From positions 4,470,501-4,534,500 of the forward strand of contig OY755048.1 in assembly GCA_963576565.1 (NCBI GenBank): 64,000 nucleotides of DNA, written 5' to 3'. The position numbers were made by a program, and so were the translations under genes. The notes below the pieces were generated by a model. It was given only the letters and a program-made list of their open reading frames with translations, searched no databases and was not told the origin of the DNA. Position 1 is the first letter of the stretch. Every line of letters begins with the position of its first letter. The stretch is from Aspidapion aeneum. Lineage: Eukaryota; Arthropoda; Insecta; Coleoptera; Brentidae. This document shows positions 48,196 to 59,732 of this stretch, piece by piece.

Positions 48196-49313
48196 ACGGT
48201 AGATCTTGTAGTGATAATATTTTTTGTCTTAAACAAGTAATTGAGAAAAGGAGCGTCAGAAATATAGAGACTCATGTTACCTTTGTGGACCTACAAAAAG
48301 CATATGATACCGTTCCAGTAGAAAAACTAAGGACAGTGCTAGAGCAGACTATCAATCATACATATGTAAAAGCGATAAAAGAACTATACAAAGGGTGAAA
48401 ATCCAAAATGAAAATTGGAAATCGACTTTCAAAAGAATTTCGGGTAACAAAAGGCTTAAGACATGGATGTTGTATCTCTCCAACTCTTTTTAAAATATAT
48501 ATCGCAGTAGCTCTAAAAAACTAGAAACGTAAAGTTCACGGCATAGGAATACAATTTAACGACCGATCTACCATATACACACTACAGTTTGCTGACGACC
48601 AAGTAATTGTAGCTAATGATAAAGAAGACATGGAGTATATGATGAGAAAGTTAATGGAAGAATACCGAAAGTGGGGATTAACAGTGAACGTGGACAAGAC
48701 ACAGTACTTATGTATTGGAAACGAATTTAGTGAGTTAGAACTAGACTTATATACTTGGGTGTCACATTTGATAAAACAGGAACAGACTGTAAAGAACTGG
48801 AAAAAAGAATAGTAAAAGCAAAAAAGGTTATTGGATGTCATAAAGTATTTTATGGAACAGAGAAATAAAAATGAATGTAAAATTTTACATATATGAAACA
48901 ATGGCGAAAAGCACGCTGTTGTATGGAATAGAGACTTGTAGCGTAACAGAAAAATACAGAACAAAAATGGAAAGTGTCGAAATGGATGTAATAAGAAGAT
49001 CAATGAGCATATTTAGAACAGATCACATAAGAAATGAGATCATAAAAGAAAGAATGGGAATCGATGGAAGCATAACGCATGACATCACTAAAAGGCAACT
49101 GATATGGTACGGCCATGTACAACGGATGAGCGACGAAAGATTACCAAAGCAGGTCCTGGCGCAGAAAAAGAGGGCGTGCTAAACTAGAATGGCAACAGTC
49201 AATCCAAAGATCAATGAGTCAAAAAAATCTGACAGAAGATAATTATCAGGATCGAAGGAGCATGGGCGTCGGACAACGTAGAAAAACGTTCTAAACCGAC
49301 TAAATAAAAAAAA
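48196..49313 (+). mobile_element. RTE-like LINE family 2, 5'-truncated and decayed
   Basis: Flanked by the 12-bp duplication AATATGTCGAGA (48184-48195 and 49314-49325). It carries RT pieces in changing frames: THVTFVDLQKAYDTVPVEKL (motif A), GLRHGCCISPTLFKIYIA (motif B), FADDQVIVAN (motif C), then NVDKTQYLCIGN and the C-terminal WYGHVQRMSDERLPKQ. The 3' end is GTTCTAAACCGAC plus a short A-rich tail. It has frameshifts and in-frame stops. Confidence 0.85.
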
Positions 49314-49713
49314 AATATGTCGAGAAATCTTGGTCAAAAACTACAGTTCGGCGTTTGCCGAATTCGTACAATTTATAGAAATCTAAACACAAGAACTTTA
49401 TAAACCTATTTTCCAGTGCCCAATGTACTTTATTTTAAAGAAATTAATAATTAAAAAATCACAATTTTTTGAATCCACTCTATAGAAACAAAACAAATAC
49501 CACTAGACCATAAAAATTATTTACATCAATGATTTATTTTCTATATTTACTTGGCAAAGCAACACGGCAGCAACGTCATGAGTGCGTTCAATTAAAAATA
49601 GACATTTAAAATAAATTTCACCATACGTTTACTGCTACCGATACCGTATCCGTATTATTAATACTACAACTTTGTGTATTTCCGTTTACCATTTACTATG
49701 TTAGTTTTATATT

Positions 49714-50909
49714 ATCTCACACTTATACTATAACTATAATAGTGTGGGTAATGGTTGTCAAAAAAAAGTTGCTGTGATTGAAAAAAGTCCGGATATAACG
49801 AACCCCAAAAATGAACTAAATACGGTTCGTTATATCCGAGGTTCGTTATAAACAGTAATGAATAAATTTTGTTTAATTTTTTGTGTTTCTTTTTTCAATA
49901 GTATCCAAAATTAAGAAAACTAAAAATATTACAAAAAAAACTGCAAATTTTTATATTTTTAGAAAAAGGCAGAATACATATGAATAAAGACGTTTATTAT
50001 TATTGTTATACATATAAATATGTAAAGTACATAATATGGTGGTATGTAATACATACAATCTTATATAAATTTAACGAATACAAGCCTAAATCTATTTTAT
50101 GAAATCTGTAATTTTTGTTTGACATTTCTACTTGAAAAATATTCCCTGTTTATGTAGCTTTCAAGGTTCCAAAATGATGCCCATAGTTTATCAGGAAATT
50201 GGCGTGATTCCAAAAAATTACGAGTTTTTGAAATTTTGTTTTCCATTTCACGAATGGTTGGAACATAAACCTTAGTGTCTTCAACAGAATTATCTTGAAC
50301 AAGATCATCATTATCTTCGTCATTATCACTTGAAATCAGGTTTGAGGTTACGGAGTCTATAATTTGCTCATCAGTCAACGTTTCTCTTGCTACAATGTCT
50401 TTATCAATAGTCACATAACAAGCAGTTGGCAATTGTTTCTTGGCTAAATTTTTTCCAAGCCATATGAAGAAAGTGAATAGCGTCTAATAAGTCTACAGAA
50501 AATGTTTTATTTTTGTCAATTGCGTCCAACATTTTCATAAGAAGAATTTTGACACTGCTTGACCAAATTTAAAAATATATAAATTTCACCAGACATAAGC
50601 CAAAATAAAGGGTGGCAGTAGGTTTTCAAAATTAGAGTTTTGGTAAAAATATTTCTTGTGTCTTAGATTTACCAACTTACGGACATCTAAGCTCACAAAA
50701 TCTATGTATAATGTAGATTTATTTTACGATAATACTTTAATAAACTTTTTCAAAATCGTAAAAGTCCGTATGGAGTTTTAAGCCTATCTCCCATCGGAAA
50801 CGTCCCCGAGTGGCGAATAGGGGGTTGTTATCACTACCCAAAATAGGTTAGAATGACATTGTAAATTAATCGTGTGAGCTTAGGTGCCCATAATTTGGCA
50901 GAGTATTTT
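49714..50909 (+). mobile_element. Helentron/DINE-like element, copy D, interrupted
   Basis: Has the opening palindrome ATCTCACAC...AGTGTGGG (49714-49748), a fragment of the GTAAAAATATTTCTTGTGTC unit near 50645, and the terminal GTGAGCTTAGGTGCCC...GGCAGAGTATTTT (50875-50909). The middle is replaced by other sequence, including TATAACGAACC-type pogo ends near 49785-49860 and a transposase fragment at 50097-50530. The microsatellite is absent. Confidence 0.6.
50097..50530 (-). pseudogene. C-terminal fragment of a pogo/Tigger-type transposase
   Basis: The minus strand reads MKMLDAIDKNKTFSVDLLDAI then HMAWKKFSQETIANC, and after a one-base shift PTACYVTIDKD, TLTDEQIIDSVTSN, a long acidic Asp/Glu/Asn run and EMENKISKTRNFLESR. 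The order 'V.LLDAIH....AW....ETIANC' followed by 'LTDE.II..V' and acidic tail is typical of the end of CENP-B-like pogo/Tigger transposases. The DDE catalytic core is not present. TATAACGAACC-like TIR words at 49785-49860 may be its 3' end. Confidence 0.75.
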
Positions 50910-51278
50910 TTTACACATAGCCTTATGCAATTTTGTTGTTTATTTCTAGCTTTCTGACTTACTATAATTGTATATTATTCAAAAATAGTCAAATAAACTA
51001 TACTCTATCCTTACGACAATACTATGCCAGTTAACTCATTCCATAATTTTTTTCTTTTTTGCAACAAAATGCATTAAAAGTTTTTTTTAATGATTTTTCT
51101 GGCCAGAAGATATATGTATTTATAAGTTGAGGGTCAGTGTTATTTGAACGCATCCTCACGAACTGTAGCAGTTTGTGTTAATTTCATTCAAACATTTTTA
51201 CGAATACCAAATGTGTTTTATTTTTTGATTTATAACGCGTTGAGCAAAACTTTTATTTTATAGGTAAAGAACCAAATT

Positions 51279-52386
51279 ACTACTACTATGTCGGTTTAGA
51301 ACGTTTTTCTACGTTGTCCGACGCCTATTCTCCACCTCCTTCGATCCTGACAGTCATCTTCCGTCAGGTTTTTTTGACTCATTGATTTTTGGATTGACTG
51401 TTGCCATTCCAGTTTAGGACGCCCTCTTTTTCGCGCCCTATTGGTTGCCATTCTAGGACCTGCTTTGGTAATCTTTCGTCGCTCATCCGTTGTACATGGC
51501 CGTACCATATTCTGTTGCCTTTTAGTGATGTCATCCGTTATGCTTCCCTCGATTCCCGTTCTTTCTTTTATGATCTCATTTCTTATATGATCTGTTTTAG
51601 ATATTCGCATTCATCTTCTTATTGCATCCATTTCGACACTTTCCATTTTTGCTTTTTATTTTTCTGTTACGCGACAAGTCTCTATTCCATACAACAGCGT
51701 GATTTTCATATATGTTAAATTTTACATTCTTTTTTATCTCTCTGCTCCATAAAATACTGTTGAGACAACCAATAACCTTTTTTGCTTTTAATATTCTTTT
51801 TTCCAGTTCTTTACAGTCTGTTCCCGTCTTATCAAATGCACCCAAGTATACATACTCATTACATGGAGATATTGTTTGTCCGTTTTCTTGTTCTAATTCA
51901 TTTGATTCGTTTCCAATACATAAATAATGTGTCTTGTCCACGTTCACTGTTAAACCCCACTTTTGGTATTCTTCCGTTAACTTTCTCATCATATACTCCA
52001 TGTCTTCTTTATCGTTAGCTACAATTACTTGGTCGTCAGCAAACTGTAGTGTGTATATGGTAAATCGGTCGTTAAGTTGTATTCCCATGCCGTGTACTTT
52101 GCGTTTCCAGTTTTTTAGAGCTACTGCGATATATATTTTAAAAAGAGTTGGAGAGATACAACATCCCTGTCTTAAGCCTTTCGTTACCAGGAATTCTTTT
52201 GAAAGCCGATTTCCAATTTTAATTTTAGATTTTGACCCTTTGTATAGTCCTTTTATTGCTTTTATGTATGTATGATTGATATTAGTCTGCTCTAACACTG
52301 TCCATAATTTTTCTACTGGAACGGTATCATATTCTTTTTGTAGGTCCACAAAGGTAACATGAGTCTCTATATTTCTGGCGCCAAAC
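51279..52386 (-). mobile_element. RTE-like LINE family 2, 5'-truncated, with (TAG)n tail
   Basis: Flanked by AAGAACCAAATT at 51267-51278 and 52387-52398 (12 bp). On the minus strand it ends GTTCTAAACCGACATAGTAGTAGT, a short trinucleotide tail of the RTE kind. Truncated at the 5' end inside the RT domain. A sister copy lies at 48196-49313 and pieces lie at 1-1375. Confidence 0.88.
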
Positions 52387-52388
52387 AA
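51597..52388 (-). pseudogene. LINE family 2 reverse transcriptase fragment
   Basis: 263 codons from motif A (THVTFVDLQKEYDTVPVEKLW) through motif B (GLRQGCCISPTLFKIYIAVAL) and motif C (LQFADDQVIVAN) to NVDKTHYLCIGN. It then frameshifts in the thumb region. The remaining C-terminus (KTDHIRNEIIKERTGIEGS, MVRPCTTDERRKITKA, KRGRPKLEW) is read in another frame at 51296-51610. Confidence 0.85.
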
Positions 52389-52524
52389 GAACCAAATTTC
52401 TTTATGTTTAAAAAACTATTACCATGGACAAAAGAGCTTTGCGGTACTTAAGTTCAAATACTCGATCAGTTTACTCAAAGTTCATTTTGTGTACTCGGTA
52501 CTGAGTCAAGAATTTTGTTTGTTA

Positions 52525-52950
52525 CAGTGAATACCGGTTATAAAGACATTAAAGCGACCGCTTAATTTCGGTCGTTATAGCCGAGCGTCGTTATTGAAAT
52601 AAAACCTGACTTTATTTTAGAGTCGACTTTATTCTGACAGATTTATGAAGAAAACTGACAGCTGACCTCTCAAAATTGACATACCAAAGTCAAATTTAAA
52701 AATAAAGTCGCTAACTTTCATCTAATAAATACAGACACTAATAAATCCGGTTCTTAAATACACAAGGCCGAATTTTGAAAGAAAGCAACTGATTTTTATA
52801 TGTAAAACTGCCACAATACGGTCGATTTTAAAATAAGGTCAGGTTTTATTCGAATAAGTGTCTATTATAGAACTTTGACGGGACCTTAATATGTCGTCGC
52901 TGTAACCGATATGTCCTTATATCTGATGTCGTTATAAGCGATATTCACTA
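52525..52950. mobile_element. TA-flanked MITE carrying a nested second MITE
   Basis: The ends CAGTGAATACCGGTTATAA and TTATAAGCGATATTCACT are inverted copies, with TA at both sides. An uninterrupted relative lies at 56936-57069. Comparison with it shows that this copy was interrupted after GCCGAGCGTCGTTAT by the 267-bp element at 52591-52857 and resumes at the CCTTAATATGTCGTCGCTG block. Confidence 0.75.
52591..52857. mobile_element. 267-bp MITE, second copy (nested)
   Basis: Closely similar along its length to 9523-9792, with ends TTATTGAAATAAAACCTGAC and GTCAGGTTTTATTCGAATAA. It is inserted in the TA-flanked MITE at 52525-52950, so it is the younger of the two. Confidence 0.75.
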
Positions 52951-53667
52951 TATTGAGCAATTCCACGCCAAGTCATCCAATTTACAAAAAAAGTGTTGCC
53001 GTGACATTTTATTTTTTTCTTTAATCATGCTTATTAAATGAAACACCTTATGCTTAACCACTTTTGCACAATTTTAGATTTTTAAATTTAATTAGTATGT
53101 TGTACACACATTTGAAAAGTCTAAAAACAGTCAAAATGGGACATTAAAGAATAAAATTATGCTCATAGTAAACAGCACCTAAAAAAAATTAACCTATAAT
53201 TTTGAAAACATGCATAAAAGTAGTTTTCAAAAAAATGTGATGTTTAGCAAAATCTTTTATACTGGCTTAATTAGAGTAATTTAGAGAATATCCAAAAAAC
53301 GCAGAAATTTTCGAAGTTTTCATATTTTTTTGGGGTATAAATGTAATGTTTTCTTACATTTTTGATACAGTGTTGGAAAGCTATACTCAAGGACTATATC
53401 TTCCTTGTATAAAACATATTTAAAAAGTAGACGTTACCTTGGAGTTCCACGAAGAAGTTAAGAATGTCTGGGAAATCCCTCAACTTCAGCATCAAAAATG
53501 ACCCTGTCTATCGGGGTGCTGGTGGTAATCAAGTAGGGTAAATTTTTCACTGTATCATATACTTTTAAAAACAAGAATAAAAAATCTGGGTTTCTAATCC
53601 TTAAGGTCACTACACATTTTTTTGTTATTTTAATATTTTTAGTGATGTTAAATTGCATCACAAATTA

Positions 53668-53821
53668 CAGGCGTGGATCTACGGGGGGGGGGGATGCCCC
53701 CCCAAATCTGAAACTCAGTTTTGACACATAGAACACACCTCCTGGTCACTATGCAAAATAGTTTTGTGAAATATTTATTATGATATTTTCCCCCAAAATA
53801 AAGTTTCGAGATCCACCCCTG
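53668..53821. mobile_element. 154-bp MITE with 7-bp duplication
   Basis: Ends CAGGCGTGGATCTACGGGG and CGAGATCCACCCCTG are inverted. CAAATTA occurs at 53661-53667 and 53822-53828. Body includes a poly-G/poly-C run. The same 7-bp duplication length as at 5284-5466 suggests a shared superfamily. Confidence 0.8.
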
Positions 53822-54196
53822 CAAATTAAGGTTTATCAGAAGGTAAAGTTTATTTATATGAGCACTGTTCAAAAATTATGATCTAAACTCTCTTCATAAG
53901 GTCACTACACAATTTTTTTTTAAATTTTATTTACTTTTTTAGTAGTTACCTACTGTCATATTTAAAAAATCGGAAAAGAAGTTGAGTTCTATAATTTCAG
54001 AAACCGAACAAATTTTTTTTCTGAGCTTGAAGTAAATTTAGCATCTATAGTCAAATCATCCAGAGGAGTGAAAGAATGGTGTCCAGTTGTTGTTTGTTTG
54101 AGGTTTTATTGTAAAACAAATCGTTTCACAGTACCTCCAAACGCATCACATGGGCTTTTACCATGCGTTAGTTTTGTACTTAGTTTTTTTAATGCC

Positions 54197-54367
54197 CAGT
54201 GGCGTATGCAGAAATTTTCCAAGGGGGTTGGGAGAGGGGGCTTGAGTAAAAGCAAAGTCCTGCAAAATCATTTAATTCTTCTTTCAGAAAAATTAAATCT
54301 TTAGGAGAAGTTATTCAATGGCTTTGGAAGGATTAAGTCCCAACCCTCCCTCCTACGTATGCCACTG
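54197..54367. mobile_element. 171-bp CAGTGGCG-type MITE
   Basis: Inverted ends CAGTGGCGTATGCAG and CTACGTATGCCACTG. The flanks (TTAATGCC and TTAAACTT) share only four bases, so no clean duplication remains. Confidence 0.7.
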
Positions 54368-55336
54368 TTAAACTTGAACCATTTCATTCACCAAAGAGAC
54401 AAACTAATTAATGTCAGTGTCTCACCCAAAATTTATTCTTAAAACTAAAAAAAGATATCCGAGAGTGTACGAAGATGGTACTTGAACCCACAAACTAGGA
54501 TGTCACGCGAAACAGTATGTGGGTATAAATAAGACCCCCTGACGATGATTTTTATATATAATTTTTTTCTTTTTGCCACCGAATTAAAAAATGTGATTTT
54601 TTACATGCTTTAACCAAATAGCCTAAAAGTTGATGTTAAAATGATAGACCCAACTTTTTTATTTAACTTTTATATAAATGATACATTGTCAAGTAAAACA
54701 AGCTACAAGCGAAGTGTCAATAGACAGATAGACATGCTATTTTTTTTAGTCAAAAGTTGCCAATTATGAGGTTTTTGCGGTTTTTCCAATTTTTAAAAAT
54801 TTAGTTTGCTGAAACCAATAGACCTAGAAATTTTTCTTTTACCTTGTATGATCAAGTCAAGCCACTGAGCTTTAATGTGCGCATAGACTTTTTTTTAATG
54901 GACCATATTCCGCACCGGTGTAAATAAATAAAAATTGAGAAAATCATAAAATTACTATTTTTTTAATACTATTTTTGCGATCTCAAAAAAGTGAGCTTAT
55001 TTTTTTTTTGTATAGGATCATCCAACCAATATGAAAGATTTCTTCCGTCAAATTTGTTTTTACATTAGATTTAATACAATCAAAATAAAAAAAATTATGG
55101 TCGCAACTGTTTTTCATCTTTATTTTACCTTTAAAGTTGTCTGTAAAATACAGGAGGAGACATTAAAAATTAAAATTTATTAATTTGGTATTCCTAAGGA
55201 CAGTAATACATGTTATCAAAATTTGGATTTTTTTCGTGACATGGCAGCTACCCCCATTGGATGATTTGGCGTGGAATTACTCTATTGTACTTTCACTGTA
55301 TTTGAAAACTTTTTCTACTCGAATACATTTAACAAT

Positions 55337-55554
55337 ATGCAAGTACTTTTAAAAGTACTTTTTTTAAAATTTATACTGGGACTTTCCATCCAATCAGGAT
55401 CAATCGCCCAGTTTCGCAAAGTTCTTAGCAAGTTTCAAGCATTTTTAAACAAACACAAACAACCAGGAACCAGGAATCGAACAAGGACCACCGGTGTGGG
55501 AAACAAACATTGCTACCACTACACCACGACGGCAACTTTTAAAAGTACTTGCAT
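55337..55554 (-). mobile_element. tRNA-derived SINE-like element with palindromic ends
   Basis: On the minus strand it opens with a tRNA-like head: A box TGGTGTAGTGGT, a CCC-containing anticodon region (Gly-like) and B box GTTCGATTCC, at about 55465-55534. Both outer ends are the same palindromic word GCAAGTACTTTTAAAAGT and its complement (55337-55358 and 55535-55554). Total about 218 bp. The mixture of a SINE head and TIR-like ends is unusual. No duplication was identified. Confidence 0.6.
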
Positions 55555-55982
55555 GAGTACTTTTTGTTCTCTGACTACTCTTTTACAAAAGTAATATTCA
55601 AAACACATTTTTCAACCTATAAAACGATTCCTTGATCGGCCTACTTACGCTCTTACTACCAACCCATCTTCACGTTTGATTGCTATTGAATTGTGCATAG
55701 TCTGAGTTTTTATAATAAATAATAATAATAAATTATGTTTATTTCCAAATAAAATTTACAATAAAATTTACAATATTTTTTAAACTTTTATAACAAAACT
55801 TGTGGAATTAAACAGTCTCACTTCTGAAATGTAAAAACACTTGTTGTGAAAACACTTGTAAAATATTAGAAAAGCGATCTTCCGCTAGTCCGATTTTTGA
55901 TATATTAAAAAGTAGGCAGATATAACCTAACTAACGTTAAAACTGTTCGTGTTGCAGTTTTTTCTGGGTAAGGCCTATTTTC

Positions 55983-56100
55983 AGCTCACACGTATATTAT
56001 AACATAGTAGTGTGAGCTATGGGGATCATGTCAAAAAAAAAATAAAAAAAGTCGCTTCGATTTCAATTTTTTTTATATATCGCACACCCGCTGAAAAAGA
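55983..56100 (+). mobile_element. Left-end fragment of the Helentron/DINE-like family
   Basis: The opening palindrome AGCTCACACG...GTGTGAGCT and the GATCATGTC...TTCGATTTC lead are present, then similarity stops before the microsatellite. A further family piece (TTTCAGATGATTTTGAAACG then AACGACCAACGCG) lies at 56850-56935. The 56100-56850 stretch between them holds no gene I can name. Confidence 0.6.
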
Positions 56101-56935
56101 GTCACAACTCAAAAATTGCCGTTATTCAGATAAACCTGCCGCCATCATCGAAATAAGTTGTACTTTCTTCCATAAAAGCGTCACATTTATGTTTCCACAA
56201 TTCACCGTGAGATAGCGATGTGACTCTTTTATTTTGTCCAGTTTAGCTTAGGGTTCCTTTACAGTGTCACTTCTGACTTTATAACATCGTGAACGTGGAG
56301 TTTCATCCTGAAAAGAGTCACATTTCGAGTTGTGAAAGTTTTCGTGTAAACTATTGGTTAAATCTGACCCACATAACAAGTAAAATACTTTTCTTTTTTG
56401 TGTTGTGACTGTTTTTTCGAATTGTTCTGTGTAATTAGAATTAAGGAGAATAAGAAAAAAATCTTTTGAATTTATTGGAGAATAATCACATTTCCAGTTA
56501 ATACTCAGCATTTTATAACTCGTTGTTAAAATAAATACAAAGTTTCTTCTTTATTTGTTTTCTTTTCTTATATTATTTACCATCCTGCGTGATATCCTGA
56601 TTTACAACGTCATGATGCCTTGTTTTAAAAAATTGTCACAATATCGGGTTTTTGTCTTTTTTTTACTAAAAACGACAAAAATCTTTTTTTTTTGAGAAAC
56701 GTACTGCACCAATTACATTGAGTTAATAGGTTCCTGTTGATATAAAATAACATGAATCTCTCTAATGAACTAAATTCTTTAACAGCGATTTTCTCAAAAC
56801 AATGTTTTTTGAGTTGTGACTATTTTTTAGTGGGGGGGGGGGTGCGATATCTTTACGTTTCAGATGATTTTGAAACGATAACGACCAACGCGTATAACTC
56901 AAAAACAACTTGCCCGATTTTAATGAAATTTGATA

Positions 56936-57069
56936 GAGTGAATATCGCGTATAACGATATCGGATATTACGACATATCGGTTATAGCGACGACATATTAA
57001 GATAACGACGCTCGGTTTTAAGGACCTAAATTGAGTGGTCCATTCAATGTTGTTATAACCGATATTCAC
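56936..57069. mobile_element. 134-bp MITE, uninterrupted relative of 52525-52950
   Basis: Ends AGTGAATATCGCGTATAACG and GTTATAACCGATATTCACT, inverted, with an internal GACGCTCGG block that matches the interrupted copy in reverse orientation. It sits directly inside a Helentron-like fragment after AATGAAATTTGATAG. Confidence 0.75.
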
Positions 57070-57328
57070 TGAGGTTTTTTTAATACGGATGGATTTTTGT
57101 ACAATAGAGAGTTTTAGATTGTAGATGAAGAATTTGTTTCCACTGTGCAACCGTGGCCATCACGACTTACGATTTGTTCTCAATTTCGAGAAGGGAAAGC
57201 GGGGTTGTTTTATCTTAGATAAACAAAGCACATGGATTTTCGAAAATAGCACCTAAAAATCGGCAATCGAGCTTTTTGTTCTTTCGTCATAAAATATTGG
57301 AAATTATATTAAGACCATACGATTTTTT

Positions 57329-57700
57329 AACTTACACGTATACTATAACATAGTAGTGTGAGCTATGATGATCATCCGATTTCAAAATTTGTTATAAATC
57401 TTTGCGTTTCAGATGATTTTCAAACGTTTTTGTCATGTCATGTCATGTCTGTAACGACCAACGCGCATAACTCAAAAATTACTTGCCCGATTTTAATTAA
57501 ATTTGGTACCTAGGTTGGGTTTTGGCTCTAGATGGTCCCATTTAAAACTGAATAAAGTCCACTGGACATAAACCGAAAAAAAGGGTGCAGGGAGGGAGTT
57601 ATAATAAATATATTACTTGTGGTAACTGTGCATAAAAAAAAATATTATACTGTAGAAGGGAAATCTCCAATGGGATGCTACCCGGGTGGCGGATACCCAC
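57329..57700 (+). mobile_element. Helentron/DINE-like element, copy E, left part
   Basis: The opening palindrome ACTTACACG...TAGTGTGAGCT is followed by the usual lead, a degenerate CATGT run where other copies have TCTG repeats, and GTAACGACCAACGCGCATAA and TTTGGTACCTAGGTTGGG blocks. A matching right end (GGTGCCC...GGCAGAGTATTTT) is found only at 63815-63842. The intervening 6 kb, including the Penelope-like element, may be nested inside this copy; that is an inference. Confidence 0.6.
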
Positions 57701-57953
57701 TAAACACAAAAACATTTTAATAATGTCAAAATAATGTTTAATTTAAAAACTTTGTTTGAAACTCGTAGACAATGTACAAATTGTGAAAGGCTTTCGCGGT
57801 CATCGTCCAATGGTGGGTGTGCTTTCGGGCTGTTCGGCCGTCGTCGTTGGAAATTCGTTCTCGACGTTTCGCCATCTCGAGTGGATGGCATCTTCAGGAG
57901 ATGTTGACTGTTTGTCGGCTTCTCGAAGACTGGTGGTTCGTCTGTCGCAACTC

Positions 57954-59732
57954 GCACGCACAGACAAGGAACTACTCTCAATTTTCTATCACCTAGCCAA
58001 CACCATGCACAAATCAGACTGGGACAAAATTGATGCTATTTCATACAGATCCATGGAAAACGAACACCACAGAAGTACGGAGAGGCAGAAAACCAAATAC
58101 CAGAGACTAACTGACGACAACAATAAACGGGATAACCAGCAGCCCATCCTTGATTCTACAAAAACTGTCATCAACCTATCGGACCGCCCGCTTTCTCAAA
58201 ATTAAGTCTCAGTACTCTCTAAGGGGGGGAAATTTGCTGTTGCACCTAGGGAGGTTCCCAAGGAGGAAATAATTGCCAACTTAGAATCTGCTATTAGAAA
58301 GTTGCCCGAAGATCAGGCAGAAGAAATACGCATGGAGTGTTCACAGATTTTGCGAAAAGCCAAACCACCGAAACGCAACATTACAAGGATGGAAGAAAAA
58401 GCCATTAAGGATCTCAACAAAGACGAAAACATTCTGATACTGCCTGCCGACAAAGGAACTGTAGTATTGAACAGGGATGACTACAACAGAAAGATGGTCG
58501 ATCTTTTAGAACCCTCAACATACAAGAAGCTAAAAAGAGATCCTACACAACCCACAATTAAAAAAGTGAATCACTTAATTAAGATTTCTTCATTGGAGGA
58601 CCCAGTGAAGAAGATGCTATGCCAAAGTGAAGCCCTGACTCCGAGATTGTATGGACTACCAAAAATCCACAAAAACGATGTGCCTCTTCGTCCCATTGTC
58701 AGTACTATAGGCTCACCAACATACAAACTTGCGAAACATCTTGCTTCCCTCTTGCAACCCCACATCGGACTAACGGATTCGTATGTAAGAGACTCCACCC
58801 ACTTTATTGAGAAGATCAAAAACATCGTCATGGACGAGAAAGACATCTTAGTTAGCTTTGATGTTGTGTCTTTGTTCACGATGGTACCTTTGGCCGAGGC
58901 AATGAGGGAAGTGGAACACATTTTTCCGAAGGACATCACCGACCTATTTAAAATCTGCCTAACGACATCATATTTCACCTTCAATGAACAAATTTATGAA
59001 CAGATCGATGGAGTATCAATGGGTAGCCCTTTATCGCCAGTGATTGCGAACTTTTTCATGGAGAAACTAGAAGAGAAGGCGTTGAATAATGCCCCTCATA
59101 AACCCAAAGTCTGGTTTCGATATGTAGATGACACTTTTGTCGTTTGGCCTTATGGTAGAGACGACCTTAATGAATTTCTCAACCACATTAACAGCATACA
59201 CCCCAGTATACAATTTACAATGGAAGAAGGGAACAACAGAGAATTAGCATTCCTTGACGTACTAGTAACGAGGAAAGAGGGACGACTAGGACATACCGTA
59301 TACAGAAAACCTACTCACACAGACCGCTACCTAAACAACACATCTAACCACCACCCGTGCCAACGAAAAGGGGTAATAAGAACATTGGTAGAGAGGGCGA
59401 AAAGAATCTGCGAACCAGAACATCTAGACAAAGAATTAAACCATCTTAAAAACGCCCTCGTAGCAAATAGATACACTCAAAGCGACATAGATAAATGTAT
59501 ACGACCAAAGCCGAGCACTAGAAGTAACAGTAGCGGTGGACTGAGCAGCCGCGAAGTTACTTCAAGAGCCTTTCTGCCCTACATCCCTAGAGTGACAGAT
59601 AGGATCGGACGTATTCTGGGAAAACACAACATAAAAACGATCTTCAAGCCATCTAAGAAGATCGAGAACCACCTCAGATCTGCGAAGGATATAAGGAACC
59701 CACTAAGTTCTTCGGGGGTATACCGCATTCCC
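57954..59732 (+). pseudogene. Penelope-like reverse transcriptase, N-terminal and RT domains
   Basis: Frame open apart from one TAA (58203-58205) that separates an N-terminal stretch (SQLARTDKELLSIFYHL..., VINLSDRPLS) from the main part (VLSKGGKFAVAPREVP onward). RT blocks: ENILILPADKGTVVLNRDDY, LYGLPKIHKNDVPLRPIVS, motif A VSFDVVSLFTMVP, motif B GVSMGSPLSPVIANFFME, motif C RYVDDTFVVW, and the Penelope-specific FLDVLV...VYRKPTHTDRYLN with HHP..R..V..TL..RA. The true coding part ends at SSGVYRIP (59732). The 20 codons after it (MSMKLAKHPSQIESGLGG) come from the inserted element. The start codon is not determined. Confidence 0.92.

Larger units (their letters stand above)
52955..55282. mobile_element. 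2.3-kb TIR element containing two smaller MITEs
   Basis: Inverted ends GAGCAATTCCACGCCAAGTC and the complement near 55263-55282 (GATTTGGCGTGGAATTACTC), flanked by TATT on both sides. The second inner part is also related (TGCCGTGACATTTT near 52995 and TTTTCGTGACATGGCAGC near 55232). No transposase domain is recognisable between them. MITEs at 53668-53821 and 54197-54367 lie inside. Confidence 0.65.

Noticed and set aside
57756..58205. Using the ATG at 57756 as start of the Penelope-like protein
   Set aside because: It lies upstream of the 12-bp target duplication, so it is outside the element; the frame runs through the terminal repeat by chance.
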